Source: Epiperipatus broadwayi
Lineage: Eukaryota; Onychophora; Udeonychophora; Euonychophora; Peripatidae
DNA length: 64,000 nt
Assembly (NCBI GenBank): GCA_028023455.1
Contig: JAQFVV010000315.1
Span: 972,501 to 1,036,500 of the forward strand
Direction: 5' to 3'
Shown: positions 1 through 10,861 of the stretch, one piece after another
Numbering within the stretch: position 1 is the first letter of the stretch
Layout: the number at the start of each line of letters is the position of its first letter
Notes under the pieces: generated by a model
Databases searched by the model: none
What the model was told of the DNA's origin: nothing
The model's input: the letters and a program-made list of their open reading frames with translations, nothing else
Program-made: the position numbers and the translations under genes

Positions 1-156
1 ACATTTAGAATTAAGTCACTGTAATAATTTTAACAAATGAATATAAGTTTACTAATAACAATAACAAAAACTGATATTAAGATCTTTATAATATGACTAT
101 ACACAACTTTTTGATTTTTATTAATATACAAAATAAATATTATTAAATTGATTTTA

Positions 157-172
157 CAATATTTCTTAATGA

Positions 173-212
<40 letters not shown>

Positions 213-228
213 TCATTAAGAAATATAT
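157..228. repeat. (TA)n tract inside a perfect short palindrome
   Basis: A run of alternating AT is bracketed by arms that are reverse complements (left TTTCTTAATGAGTTTACAT, right ATGTAAACTCATTAAGAAA). The whole segment can fold into one hairpin or cruciform with the TA run as its tip. A second TA run follows at about 229-280. Open frames here encode only Ile-Tyr repeats and are not genes. Confidence 0.85.
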
Positions 229-249
229 TTATATATATATATATATATA

Positions 250-280
<31 letters not shown>

Positions 281-284
<4 letters not shown>

Positions 285-690
285 GTTTCCAACCAGTAAC
301 CACCTAAACATTCACAGTAAATATAGCAATCAATATTTCTAACTGCTGTCAAGGCAACCTTCCTAATGGTCCATTGAATATATATGGACACTTAAAGATT
401 GCAACTTGACTACAGAGTATGAAATATTGTTACAATGAAGTTTAAATAAACCTCTTTAAACATGAAATAAACATGTCACTATAATGCAGACTAATAAATA
501 ATCATCTAAAACATTACTTAATGCAATACTTTTAAATTGCCCATGTATTATTTAGAAATAATATGCGAAATAGTGCCTAAAGCTAATCTGGGATAATGAT
601 GTAATTAGTTTCCAACCAGTAACCACCTAAACATTCACAGAAAATATAGCAACCAATATTTGTAACTGCTGTCAAGGCAACCTTCACACC
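281..690. repeat. 323-bp tandem repeat, about 1.3 copies
   Basis: The segment starting TTAGTTTCCAACCAGTAACC at about 281 recurs at about 604 with only a few substitutions over roughly 85 bp, giving a period near 323 bp. Diverged pieces of the same family occur at 18026-18120 and, in the other orientation, at 28370-28490, each beside TA tracts. It is an interspersed repeat of unknown class; no coding potential is visible. Confidence 0.75.
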
Positions 691-936
691 TTTTAAAAGG
701 TGTGAAGGTTGCCTTGACAGCAGTTACAAATATTGGTATATTTACTGTGAATGTTTAGGTGGTACTGGTTGGAAATAATTATATATCAGATTAGCTAGGA
801 CTATTTCACATGTTATTTCTAAATAATACATGGGAAATTAAAAGTATGATTAAGTAATGTTTTAGATGACTATTTATTAGTTGATTGTAGTGACATGTTT
901 ATTTCATGTAAAGAGGTTTATTTAAACTTCATTGTA
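431..936. repeat. Long palindrome (foldback, about 250-bp arms)
   Basis: Sequence from 431 to 694 is repeated as its reverse complement from 695 to 936, with a few indels. The symmetry centre is the TTTTAAAA at 691-698, and there is essentially no spacer. The outer right edge runs straight into a (TA)n tract of about 45 units. The left arm contains most of the 323-bp repeat unit and the start of a second unit. It could be a foldback transposon or an inverted duplication formed at a hairpin. Confidence 0.8.

Positions 937-939
<3 letters not shown>

Positions 940-1030
<91 letters not shown>
940..1030. repeat. (TA)n microsatellite
   Basis: Uninterrupted alternating TA of about 45 units. A shorter run lies at 1145-1169. 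Positions 1171-1389 hold an open frame on the plus strand with no recognisable features; I do not regard it as a gene. Confidence 0.95.
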
Positions 1031-1034
<4 letters not shown>

Positions 1035-1389
1035 GAGAGTGAAGATGTGTGTTTATAGTGTACACTAAATACATTTCAACTTACATTTAATAAAACTAGA
1101 AAAATGAATAAATTTTACATATACGTTATACTTGACAAGGAAAGATATATATATATATATATATATATAAATGCTCATAATAAACATGGCCATATATATA
1201 TCAAAATACAGTAAAATTCACATTAATTATATTATTTTAGAAGTATTTTTGACTATACATCTTGTAGTCAACTATATTACATTGAATAATCAAAATGAGA
1301 CAACCTTTCACGATATCCATAGTTCATTTCAGATTTCCCACAATTCTGTTTGTTTAACATTTGATGACTGCCAATTCAGTAACATTTGA

Positions 1390-2290
1390 TGATTTCTTGA
1401 AATCAACATAGCCTCTTTTATTTTACGTTTATTGTGGTAATGTTCAATTTGAATAATTTTCATATTTTTATAATCAAATTTAAATCCATATTGACAAGAT
1501 TTATTATGATCACATATAACAGATGATGAAGGTTTATTTACATCTATTCCTGGTGTTTTTTTTAATTCTATTATATAAAAGCAGATGCTCTTTTATTCTC
1601 TTCTCCAATGTACACTTAGATTCACCAATATATTGTAAGCCACATCTACATATCGATTCATATATAAAACAATTTTGTTTAAACTTTGAATTTTGAAATT
1701 TAGAATTGTTAAGTAATCTATTTATATTATTTGTTGAGAAAAAAATCAATATAACATAAAACATTATAAATGCTCCTAATAAACATGACCATCTCATCCA
1801 ATATATTATGGCATTGAAATCCATTTCATTTTAATATTATTTTTAATTTTATTATATTGTTGATCTCTTTTAATTTTTTTAATAATATTAGTAATAACAA
1901 TTTTATAGTAACCAATTTTCAACAAATTATTAACAAATAAATGTAATTTTTTTATTTTATCACTAGAATATTTGCACAATTTTTCATTTCAAAATAAGAA
2001 TGATTTTAATCCAGAAAACATATGACATATAGGTACACGTGATTCATATAAAATAAAACCTCTAGTTTCAATTGGTTTAATTAATATAAAATAATCCAAA
2101 TTGTAATCATTATGTGTAACTTGAATATTCAATAATTTTATGGAATTGTATTTCTCTTGGGTTATACTGCACTTTATATCCTTGATCTGAATTAATTCAA
2201 TAAATAAATTGATTATTAAATCTAGTTTTTCAGAAATGAAAACATCATCCACATATCTATGATATACATCATTTTAATATATTTCAATTG
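1390..2290 (-). pseudogene. Penelope-like retroelement fragment (RT end plus GIY-YIG nuclease)
   Basis: Read on the minus strand, the segment begins with HRYVDDVF near 2244-2260. This is the YVDD catalytic box of a reverse transcriptase. It continues with a frame containing KLLNIQVTHND and then a cysteine-containing stretch, CRCGLQYIGESK with downstream KRIKEHL near 1600-1680, which matches the GIY-YIG-type endonuclease that follows the RT in Penelope-like elements. A further in-family stretch is read in another frame at about 1390-1560, so there is a frameshift near 1550. The RT fingers and palm upstream of YVDD are missing, so this is a 5'-truncated, frameshifted copy. The family assignment rests on domain order and motifs only. 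The element at 7.2-9.2 kb is a separate, quite diverged member. Confidence 0.7.
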
Positions 2291-2479
2291 CTTAAAAATT
2301 TTAATGACATTTTACTAAAGAAATTATTCAAAATTTCATTATTATATATAAAGTTATCAGTCTTTATATATATATACTACAATCACAGACCTTATTTAAC
2401 TAATTATATTGTCTGTAAATTAAATATAGAAATTGTAAAATGACTTTTAATAAATTATTTAAAAACAACTCACTGTTGT

Positions 2480-2960
2480 ATATATATTTATCTATGTTTT
2501 TTATGCATATAACTGAAGTAGCATTCATATAAATAAATCTTCATCCACTGATGGTTTCTCTGGTTAAGCTGGTAAACTAGCTTATCATTATCAAGTTTGG
2601 TATAGTACAGGTAAGGATTGTTTTGCAGTTGATTCCACTTCAACATCAGACAATCTAACTGTTTAGTTATCATTTGTGAAGACACATGACTTTTTAGAAG
2701 TTGCCCTGGAATTTGGATGAATCAAAGCCCCTCTGAAAGGAAGCTAGTAGCATATCATGGGTCTATTGTCCTGTCTTACATTATTTCTTGGTTATTCTCT
2801 ATCTCTAGAGAATCAACCAAATTCTATTCTAAACCAATGTTGCAGCTATCTATCTTACTGACAACTGCTTCTCTGCATATTATTAACCAACATACTTGCA
2901 ACTGATCAATTTTTCCAGATAAATTGTTAATAATTCTGTCAATTCCTTCTTAAATATTTT
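2480..2960 (-). other. Weak coding trace, unidentified
   Basis: The minus strand has an open frame at 2488-2685 (65 codons, containing TKQLDCLMLKWNQLQ) and a stop-free stretch upstream at about 2890-3000 (containing KRLEQFWAKIFKKEL). Base composition is less A+T-rich than the flanks. I do not recognise the protein. It could be a remnant of a transposon ORF, or chance. The interval 2960-3411 to its right shows only A+T-rich sequence with no motif. Confidence 0.25.
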
Positions 2961-3411
2961 AGCCCAAAATTGTTCTAATCTTTTTATTAACTCTTTTTGT
3001 AAAAGTCAGCTGAGGGGTGAGAAAAACAGACCAAAAATTGTTTTCAATTACAAATTGTTTTTTATTACTCTTGATTAAAAACAATTTTAATCCCTTCCAA
3101 GGCATTTTTAATTAAAAACTATATTTGGAACTTTTATCAAAGATTTTTAAAAATAGATAAAGAATTGTATACAAGCATTAATTAAAATATTTCAAAAATA
3201 CCCATGATTGCCTTTAATTTCAAAATCAGAATACAATATTAATATTTATTTAGACCTTTTTAAATGTTTAATTTATAATAAAATATTATTTTAAATCCAG
3301 AGTTATTTTAATCTTTATAGTTATTATTATCCCAGGAAGATAAAAAAATATCTACTAAAAGTTATGTCTGTGTTTATTTTTACTTTTTTTTCCAACTTTG
3401 TATATATATAT

Positions 3412-5150
3412 TATACCTAGCCCTTTACACGTCATCTCGTAAATTTTATAAAAACATTATTTATATAAAATCAATAAAATGTTTAATGTTTATAATGACG
3501 ACTCGATCAGAACTTTGTACCTCCCTCTTACACAAAATCCTATCACGGGGCTGTCGGTACCTCGGGTAGAGTAATCAATATCATTTGCAAACATTTGCCA
3601 ATAACATTAACACTCGTTTACTAGATTACATATTAGCCAATCAAGCCTTTTATTTATTTAAAAGAAAAAATCCAATGGGCGCCAGCCGACCTTTGTCGAC
3701 AAGTCTGCTTGACCAATACGATCTAGTACCCACTCCCGCTAGCTCAGCTACAACAATCAATTAAATATAATCCGCCTACCTAAAAAAATCAATTTATGAA
3801 TCTTTCTCTGTGCTAAATTTCTTGCTTTCTCTTTTTCTTTTATTTAATTATTTAATTTAAATCTAATTTAAGTAATCACTAACCCATGAATCTCCATTTA
3901 CGCTATTACACTTCGTTTGGTCTTATAATATAATTAATTACACTTTCGTTCAAGTTCCAATAATATTTAATACAATCAAAATTTCATATTATAAATACAT
4001 AAAAAAAATAATTATACACACAGTCACAATAAAATCTCTGGGTAATGGAGCTAAAGACAACTAATAATTATTGTTCGTACCATAAAGATCAGAGTTTATT
4101 ATTCCATTTATTATTACGGCTTTTAATTAATGAATTAGAAATTGAAATAAACATTACCTAGCTTTCTCCCTTATGCACGGTTCCGAGCGTTGCTTCTGAT
4201 AGTATTTCATTCGGTCAGTTAGCGCTAACTCTTTGCACTCCTTTTCCCGATGTCATTGGGATCCTGTGGGCTCCACGTGGACACTCCGTCTCCTTCTTGT
4301 TTTACGCTACCATGATCGACATTTGAACTGTTGGCTGTTGGTATTGCGGGAAGGATTCAGCCGGCTGTTCACACGATGGGTTTAACAGTGCAGCATTATG
4401 TTTAGCTTCAGACGTATATTAATATTCAATGCTCTCGATCTATAAAAATAATTTTAATAAAAAATACAATAGAAAATTCGCCCTTTTATATTTTACGGTC
4501 CTTATCTTGCGGATTCAATCTACAATATGTCACTAATCCTCTGGTGTTTCAGTTACAGTCCGTGCTGACTTTCTGGTGTTTGCATTGGTCATTTTAATTT
4601 CTTTGTACTCTCTGCTAGAGTTATTTCAATTTCTTTGTTAGAATTATTTCAATTTCTTTGTTAAAGTTATTTTCAATTTCTTTGTTAGAGTTAATTCAAT
4701 TTCTTTGTTAGAATTATTTCAATTTCTTTGTTAAAGTTATTTTCACTAACTAGCCGTTTAATGGAAATTTCTTATGTTCGTCATTAGCTCCCATTGTTCA
4801 CTACATTCCTTTGATTACATATATTTCCCCCCCTTTTTTTATTATAATTATAAGACAAAACGAATTCCACCTTGTTTTTTTTTTTTTTCTTAAAGCAATC
4901 TTAAATCAAATTTTAGTTCTTTAGGTTTTATTTAAATACGATTCAAAATTATATTTTATAAAACTGTCTAATTTATGCTTTTAACGATAAACCTATCTAT
5001 GAGAAAAAAAATCCTTTTATTCTTATTTTACTCTACAAGACCTTTTATTTTTATTAAATATTTACACAAATCGTTTATTAATTTTTTTTTTTTTCAAAAT
5101 TATGTGTAACTCCGTAGAAAGCACACTCCTTCCTGATGTATCTCGGTACA
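3412..5150. mobile_element. Candidate solo LTR or terminal-repeat element between TA tracts
   Basis: A 1.74-kb block of noticeably higher G+C lies between a (TA)n tract ending at 3411 and an (AT)n tract starting at 5151. Its ends are near inverse complements: TATACC at the left and GGTACA at the right. The right end read on the minus strand starts TGTACC, the same six bases that start the LTR of element C, and its length is close to that LTR (1.78 kb). No promoter or primer site could be assigned and no second copy is in the window, so the solo-LTR reading is tentative. Confidence 0.35.
4591..4745. repeat. 23-bp tandem repeat with 70-bp higher-order period
   Basis: The unit TTATTTCAATTTCTTTGTTA plus three variable bases (GAG, GAA or AAG) is repeated about six times. 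The variable triplets run GAG, GAA, AAG, GAG, GAA, AAG, so three 23/24-bp units form a 70-bp super-unit that is itself duplicated. No coding role is visible. Confidence 0.85.
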
Positions 5151-5163
5151 ATATATATATATG

Positions 5164-5591
5164 ACTTGTGAGTGAAATGGAATTTAGGCATTAAATTTAT
5201 TAAGTGAAATGCCATGAAATAGTATTTTAACACATCATAGGCTATAATGTGTAAAAACTGAATTTATTAGTTATATATTATTAGTTTTCTTTTTTGTAAT
5301 TTTGAAGTATTTATAAAATGCATTTTTTATTTTTCAGTTAGTGAAATTCTAAAATTATTTTTTTAAAATAAAATACATTTTAAAAATTCAATATTTTATA
5401 AAAGAAAAGAAAGTAACTTTTAGTTACAAACTTTTGTTAATTTCACTATCATTATTTATAATGCACAACATTTAAATCAATCAACAATTACAAAGTTAAT
5501 ATTAGAATTTTAAAAAAAATCACACGTCAATAATGTGATGAATCAACTATTTTACCATTTCTAATGATCACCCCATCTATGAGTCAGATTA
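5164..5591. other. No feature seen
   Basis: A+T-rich sequence following the TA tract at 5151-5163. I see no gene, repeat unit or RNA signature. Confidence 0.5.
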
Positions 5592-6070
5592 ACTTGTCCA
5601 GTTGATATTAATAGGGTTTGAAAGGTTTAAGTATAATGCATACCACACATTCAAATATTCAATTAGTGGATTGTCAAAAACAATTGTTTCTGCACCACCA
5701 TAATTTGAATGATTATCAGTAGGTGTAACATCATAAATATATTTCTTCAAATGTTCACTGTATAAGATTATATGTATGGAGTATTTTTCATTAAGTTATA
5801 AAACATGTGTGCTAACAGAAATTGGATCAATGAATTGTAGATTTATGTAATATACTAAAACTAGCAGTTGCTCTAATACAACACAGCTGTGAGGATGTGT
5901 ATTAAATTTATGAATTTGTTCATAATGAAAACAACATATAAATGATTTAGGCAGTTTTGAAAAAAAAAAAAACTCTTTTCAACAACTGTGTTTTAGCTGA
6001 GCTTGCTGATACATTTAAACACATCTTTCTGTCATTATTATAGCAGTGACTTGTATTAAAGCAAATTCAG
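5592..6070 (-). pseudogene. Decayed coding sequence of unknown family
   Basis: On the minus strand a stretch of roughly 130 codons, from about 5985 down to 5592, stays open apart from one TAA near 5797. In DNA this A+T-rich, chance frames are usually much shorter. The peptide is rich in P, G, T, H and C rather than the K/N/I/Y of random AT sequence; it includes YDVTPTDNHSNYGGAE and FDNPLIEYLNVWYALYLNL. Upstream, past a homopolymer T run at about 5960-5971 where a frameshift would be needed, a further open segment reaches about 6070. A CTGCAG at about 6082-6087 preceded by pyrimidines could be a splice acceptor. I do not recognise the family. A host exon, a retrogene and a decayed transposon or viral gene are all possible. 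Confidence 0.4.
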
Positions 6071-6344
6071 TTTTTTTTGTCTGCAGGCAAGTTTATATTT
6101 TTTTTTATTTTACATTGATAGCTCAAAATCAACTTCAGGCAAAAATATAGTATATCTTATCATATGAACACAAATATACTTTTAGTAAAGATAAATGTCC
6201 TTGCTATAAAAATAAATAATTAAATGATTATAATATGACGTTAACCTTTTCTGAAAAATTTTCATGTCAGGACGTTCTCGGATTCAATTCGATCAGAAAC
6301 TGTCAATTTTTGAGCTGTGGTAGTGTTTTTATACATATTTTAAT

Positions 6345-6875
6345 GATTATGTAATGTGATGTGATGTATTATGGCTTCTCCTTAAACGAAGTCAAGAATA
6401 TCTCAGCAATTATGTCCAGATAAACCTGTTAGCTACTTTATTTTACATTCCCCACTCTAAATTTACCCATAATCTGCTCTATCCCATTTCCACAACATAA
6501 CCTTTGTCAACTCTATAACCTTAATATCTAAATCCCCATTATCTTTTCCCAAACCCAGCATAAAAATCAATAATTCACTTTCTGTATAATCACTCTTTTC
6601 ATATTTATTTTTTCACAACTTCATTATATGTATTCTTTCTGTTTTCAAATATTTACATTCAATTAACAAATGCCTAATATTTTCAATTCCTTCCTTACAT
6701 AATTTACAAAATAAATCACCCATATTTTTCCATTTACATGTATATTCTTTTGTAGCTAAAGATCCTGTTTGAGCCTTAAACAATAAACTACTTTCCTTAC
6801 TATTATCATATATTAACTTACAAAAAGTACTGCAAGATGCTGCCCTCTCTAGAATTATTTTACAAGTAAAAAATC
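6345..6875 (-). pseudogene. LINE 3' end: RT C-terminal zinc-knuckle region
   Basis: Reading the minus strand from about 6875 gives an open frame with LERAASCSTFCKLIYDN, then CKLCKEGIENIRHLLIEC, then KVMLWKWDRADYG before a stop near 6463. One internal stop (TGA, near 6625) interrupts it. C-x2-C-x8-H-x4-C is the gag-like knuckle typical of the C-terminal region of many non-LTR retrotransposon polyproteins. The sequence downstream (6345-6460) ends in short ACATCAC-type repeats, as LINE 3' tails often do. The rest of the element is absent, so this is a 5'-truncated insertion. Clade cannot be fixed from this piece; it differs from the RTE copy at 23-26 kb. Confidence 0.65.
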
Positions 6876-7239
6876 AATAAAATTGACATTGAAGATTCAA
6901 CAATTGGAAAAGGCAGGCTCTCCTAGATGTTGATTGGTTGTTTCTCATTATAAAGAAAAGAAGACTGCCTGTCAATAATTTTCATTGCTGCAACATCTTT
7001 GTTTTGATTTTCATAATGAAAATGTATGATTTAGAGTGTTTTTTATTATTTTTCAGACATATTATACATTATTAATCTATATGGGGAGGAAATTTTTAAA
7101 CAGCTTCTAGTATTTGAAAGAACCTGGATTAAGAAGTGTAAGTTACTTTGTAATTTATCGTTTCCATTAGCTGTAAAAAACACAACGTTATACCCATTTG
7201 CTGCAAAATTGTGTTTCACAAGAACAATTATAATATTAG

Positions 7240-9240
7240 TAAAATTCTAAGGAAAACAAGCAGTATTATTTTAAACTCTTTTATTAAACAAACTCAGAAT
7301 AAATTAGACAAAATTGATAAAGTATAGCTAGATTTACGTTTACTCCTTAGTAATAAAATACATCCTTTACTGTGGACTAGTTTTGATTGTCTTGCAAATT
7401 TTAGATTGATTAAAGATTCAGAGTTTGTAACAGAAAAGCAAAATAAAATTACAAATGCTTCTGTTTTAGAAAAAGGTTTTAATTTTGTTTTAACACCTTA
7501 CCGGTTACCTTTTGAGAAAATTGTTTGTAATGTTGAATCAGCTCTTAATAAAATAGATTCTTCATCGGCTGATTTGGCTAGAGAAGAGATTTGTAATATT
7601 TTAAAAAAATCTAAGCTTCCTAAAAATAATATTTCTAAAAAAGAAAGACAAGCATTAATTAATATAAAATTGGACAAATCAATTGTTATGGATCGTGACA
7701 TTTGCCATAATAAAATTTTAGATCTGCTTAATGATAAAACTTATAAACTATCAAAAAGACATCATACTAGGTATTAGGAAAAAAAAAACAAAAGCTATTA
7801 TTAATAAATCACCTATTGAAACAGAGCTAAAATAGAAAATAATCCCTCTGAAAAATCTTGTGTCTGTCCAAAATTTTATGGACTTCCAAAAATTCATAAA
7901 CCAGATACCCACCTTCATCCAATAGTAACTGCAATAGGATATCCAAGTCATATTTTAGCTAGATATTTATCGGATTTCATTAAAGCTACAACCCCTTCTA
8001 TTAAATCATATACTAAAAACTCTTTTCATTTTATTTCTGCTTTAAAAAGTTTAAAAATTAATGCTAATGACATTCTGGTCAGTTTTGATGTCGTGTCTTT
8101 GTTTAGAAATATTCCAATTGATGAAGCTTTAAATATAATCACACAACGTTGCAATTTACCAGAACATATTATTGCTTTGATTAAACATTGTCTCTTGAAT
8201 ACATATTTTGTATACAATAGACAGCATTACAGACAAATTTTTGATACTCCTATGGGCCCACCTATCTCAGAAGTAATAGCTGATTTATTCATGGAAAATA
8301 TACAAACTGTTGCTTTAGAATCATCATCTTTAAAACTTCTCATTTGGCTCAGATCCATAGATGACACTTTTGTCATATGGCAACATGGAAAAAATAAATT
8401 AGATGATTTTTTTTTTCTTATATTTAAATAATATGCTCCTCATAATAAATTTACAATGGAGACAGAGTCTGATGGAAACTCCTTTTTCTTGATGTTCTAG
8501 TCACCAGAACACCACATAGTTTACCTTTTTGGATTTATAGAAATAATACTCACAGAGACAGAAATGTACATTTTCATTCTCATCATCACCCAACTCAGAT
8601 AGTTTCAGTAGCCAAAACTCTTTTAAATAGAGCAATTAACCTTTCAGAGAAGTCACATATGAAAGAAGAAATAAATCATATTAATAGTGTTTTATTAGAA
8701 AATTGTCATAATTATAAATTTATAAAAAAAAGCCTTATTTCAAGCCCAAAATGGACAGAATAGGAAACAAAAAGTTGATAAATCAGCTATTATGATTTGT
8801 GCTTCATATGGAAAAGGAACTACAGACAGTATTGGATGTATATTAAAATGCTATAATATAGATACATCACTTTCTACTCATCAAAAGATCAGCAATATAA
8901 TAACCAAGCCTAAGGATTCAATCCCTCTTGAATCTCATGGTGTTTATAAAATCGCATGTAAAAATTGTAAAGCTTCTTGCATAGTTATGAGTAATCATCA
9001 CATCAGTGTTAGACTTATGAGCATGGTAATGCAGTTAAACAACACTCATAATCATCAGCATTCTCACTCCATACTATAGATTCAGGTCATAAAATTGACA
9101 TTTCTAGAACCAGGATGATATCCAGATGTGATAATCTCTACCAGTGCAAAATTAGAGAAGCCATTGAGATACTTAAAAGGCCAGATTGTATCAATAAGCG
9201 AGATGCTACATGCAAACTTCCTTCTATTTGGAAAGATTTT
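7240..9240 (+). mobile_element. Penelope-like element, near full length but inactivated
   Basis: The plus strand carries the successive parts of a Penelope-like polyprotein in several frames. An N-terminal region is read at 7340-7777. The RT contains FYGLPKIHKPD (about 7875-7905), LVSFDVVSLF (about 8075-8105), TPMGPPISEVIADLFME (about 8245-8300) and the catalytic box near 8350. A LDVLVTRTPHSLPFWIYR segment follows at about 8490-8550, and a GIY-YIG-type region at about 8935-9010. Known members have YVDD and an intact GIY...YIG. Here the RT box reads SIDD and the nuclease motif reads GVYKIACKNCKASCIV, so both catalytic centres are damaged. Stops or frame changes occur near 7777, 8430, 8500, 8760 and 9010. 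RT and nuclease would act in target-primed insertion; this copy cannot. Confidence 0.8.
8093..8431 (+). pseudogene. Penelope-like RT palm domain fragment
   Basis: This open frame is the best preserved part of the element. It covers the RT palm after the first catalytic aspartate (SFDVVSLF lies just upstream in the same frame) through PMGPPISEVIADLFME to RSIDDTFVIWQHG. The second catalytic motif has lost its tyrosine (S in place of Y; I in place of V). The frame stops at a T-rich run near 8410-8431 where the family sequence continues in another frame, so a frameshift is likely at that homopolymer. It is not a separate gene. Confidence 0.75.
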
Positions 9241-9419
9241 TTAAAAAAAACTTTCTTAATTTTAACATTTTTGCTATTGGTGGAACTTTAACGTTTTTTT
9301 TTTTTTTTCAAATCAGTGATTGTAGCGCCTCTACAACCGTCTTTCTACCTTTTATCATCCAGTGGATGACTTGTGTGACCAAGTCCAAAGGTAGGTATAT
9401 CAATATTTAAATTTTTTAA

Positions 9420-10606
9420 CACAGATGAACTCGGAAAATATGTCTTTTATATATGCAACCTGTGAAAATCTTCGTTTTAACATATATATTATAATACGTA
9501 TATACTTTGTATATTACATTATAGAAAGTCAACAAATTAATTTTCTGTTGATTTGGATTAATATTTATGTTATATAATTACTCAAACTTATTTTAACTTT
9601 TTAAATTAACCAAATTTCTAACAATACTTTATACTAAAGATAGAAGTTTATCTAAATAGTTGCGGAAGTTTGAAAAAAAAAAAAAACATTAAGCCATTTC
9701 TCTGATTAGGAAGTTAATTGAATTCATTAAACCATTAGCTTCATCCATGACAAGAACACTAAAATGTTATATAAATTACTCTAATAGCATCAGGTAGAAA
9801 TAAAAAGTTTCAAAGTTTCATTTTTTTGATTACAAAACAAAGTGTAACAGTTAAAAAATATATTTTTGTAAATTAAATTTTAAATAATCAGTGAAAATCA
9901 TAAGTATATGGTGCATAAATTTATTAATCATAATAGTTTTAATTATTAAGAATAATAATTATTAACTTATTGGCTTGATAAATAATGATTCTACAAATAT
10001 AAAAAAAATCGATATTATATATCTAAAATTAATTCCAAATCATATACGCAAATTATATTATATATGTATGTGAATAACATGCTCAAGTACTCAAAAATCA
10101 ATAAAATGAAATGAGAATTGTAACAACGTTTTAGGTTACAATTTTTAACGATATTATTTAATAAAGAATTTTAAAATATTTATTAACAGAAATATTACTT
10201 AATATCAAAAATATCGTTAATAATTAATAGAATATTGATATATACACACACATATAGAAAGATTTAAACTCAAAATTTTTCAATCTATTCATCTGCCACT
10301 CTATCTCAACAGACCGATTCACATGGTCACACAAATATAAAAAGATACATGATAGCCAATATTGATTTTGTTTAGAATCAGCATTTATCTGTTGGACTAG
10401 ATCATAATCTAGCACATGCATAAACAATCAGTGCTTTGCTTAATTAAGATAGCTATTTCTAAAGTTTTCATTTATCATGCTTCCAACTATACAACATCCA
10501 TATCATTGAAAATTTAATAAATTAATGATTGAATTATTGAAGGGGCAAGAACATTAAAACCTGCCGTTAAAATGTGAGGAATTTCTATCTTTTTATTAAC
10601 TGAGCT

Positions 10607-10610
<4 letters not shown>
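9420..10610. other. No gene seen; A+T-rich sequence
   Basis: Low-complexity A+T-rich DNA without open frames of interest. Beyond the degenerate 3' end of the Penelope-like element I can assign nothing here. Confidence 0.5.

Positions 10611-10685
<75 letters not shown>
10611..10685. repeat. (TA)n microsatellite
   Basis: Alternating TA of about 37 units. Open frames across it encode only Ile-Tyr repeats. Confidence 0.95.
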
Positions 10686-10688
<3 letters not shown>

Positions 10689-10861
10689 ATGAAAAAAAAA
10701 GAAATACACAATTAGCAACAACAATAATAAATTAGTAATTTAAATATCATACACTAGCACCAAATTTAAACATGGAAAATATGCAATCAAACATTCAGAC
10801 TTTATAAATCACATGCCAAATAATTAACTCTGGTTGGAAAGGGTATCAGGCTGCGAATACT

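Noticed and set aside
143-391. Open frame on the minus strand with Ile-Tyr runs
   Set aside because: It is a by-product of (TA)n; the same applies to frames at 10514-10711, 35137-35499, 41810-42163 and 45294-45506.
3672-3684. Minus-strand TGGCGCCCATTGG resembling a primer-binding site
   Set aside because: Only the first nine or so bases match the tRNA-Lys-type site and no gag-like gene or LTR edge lies in register.
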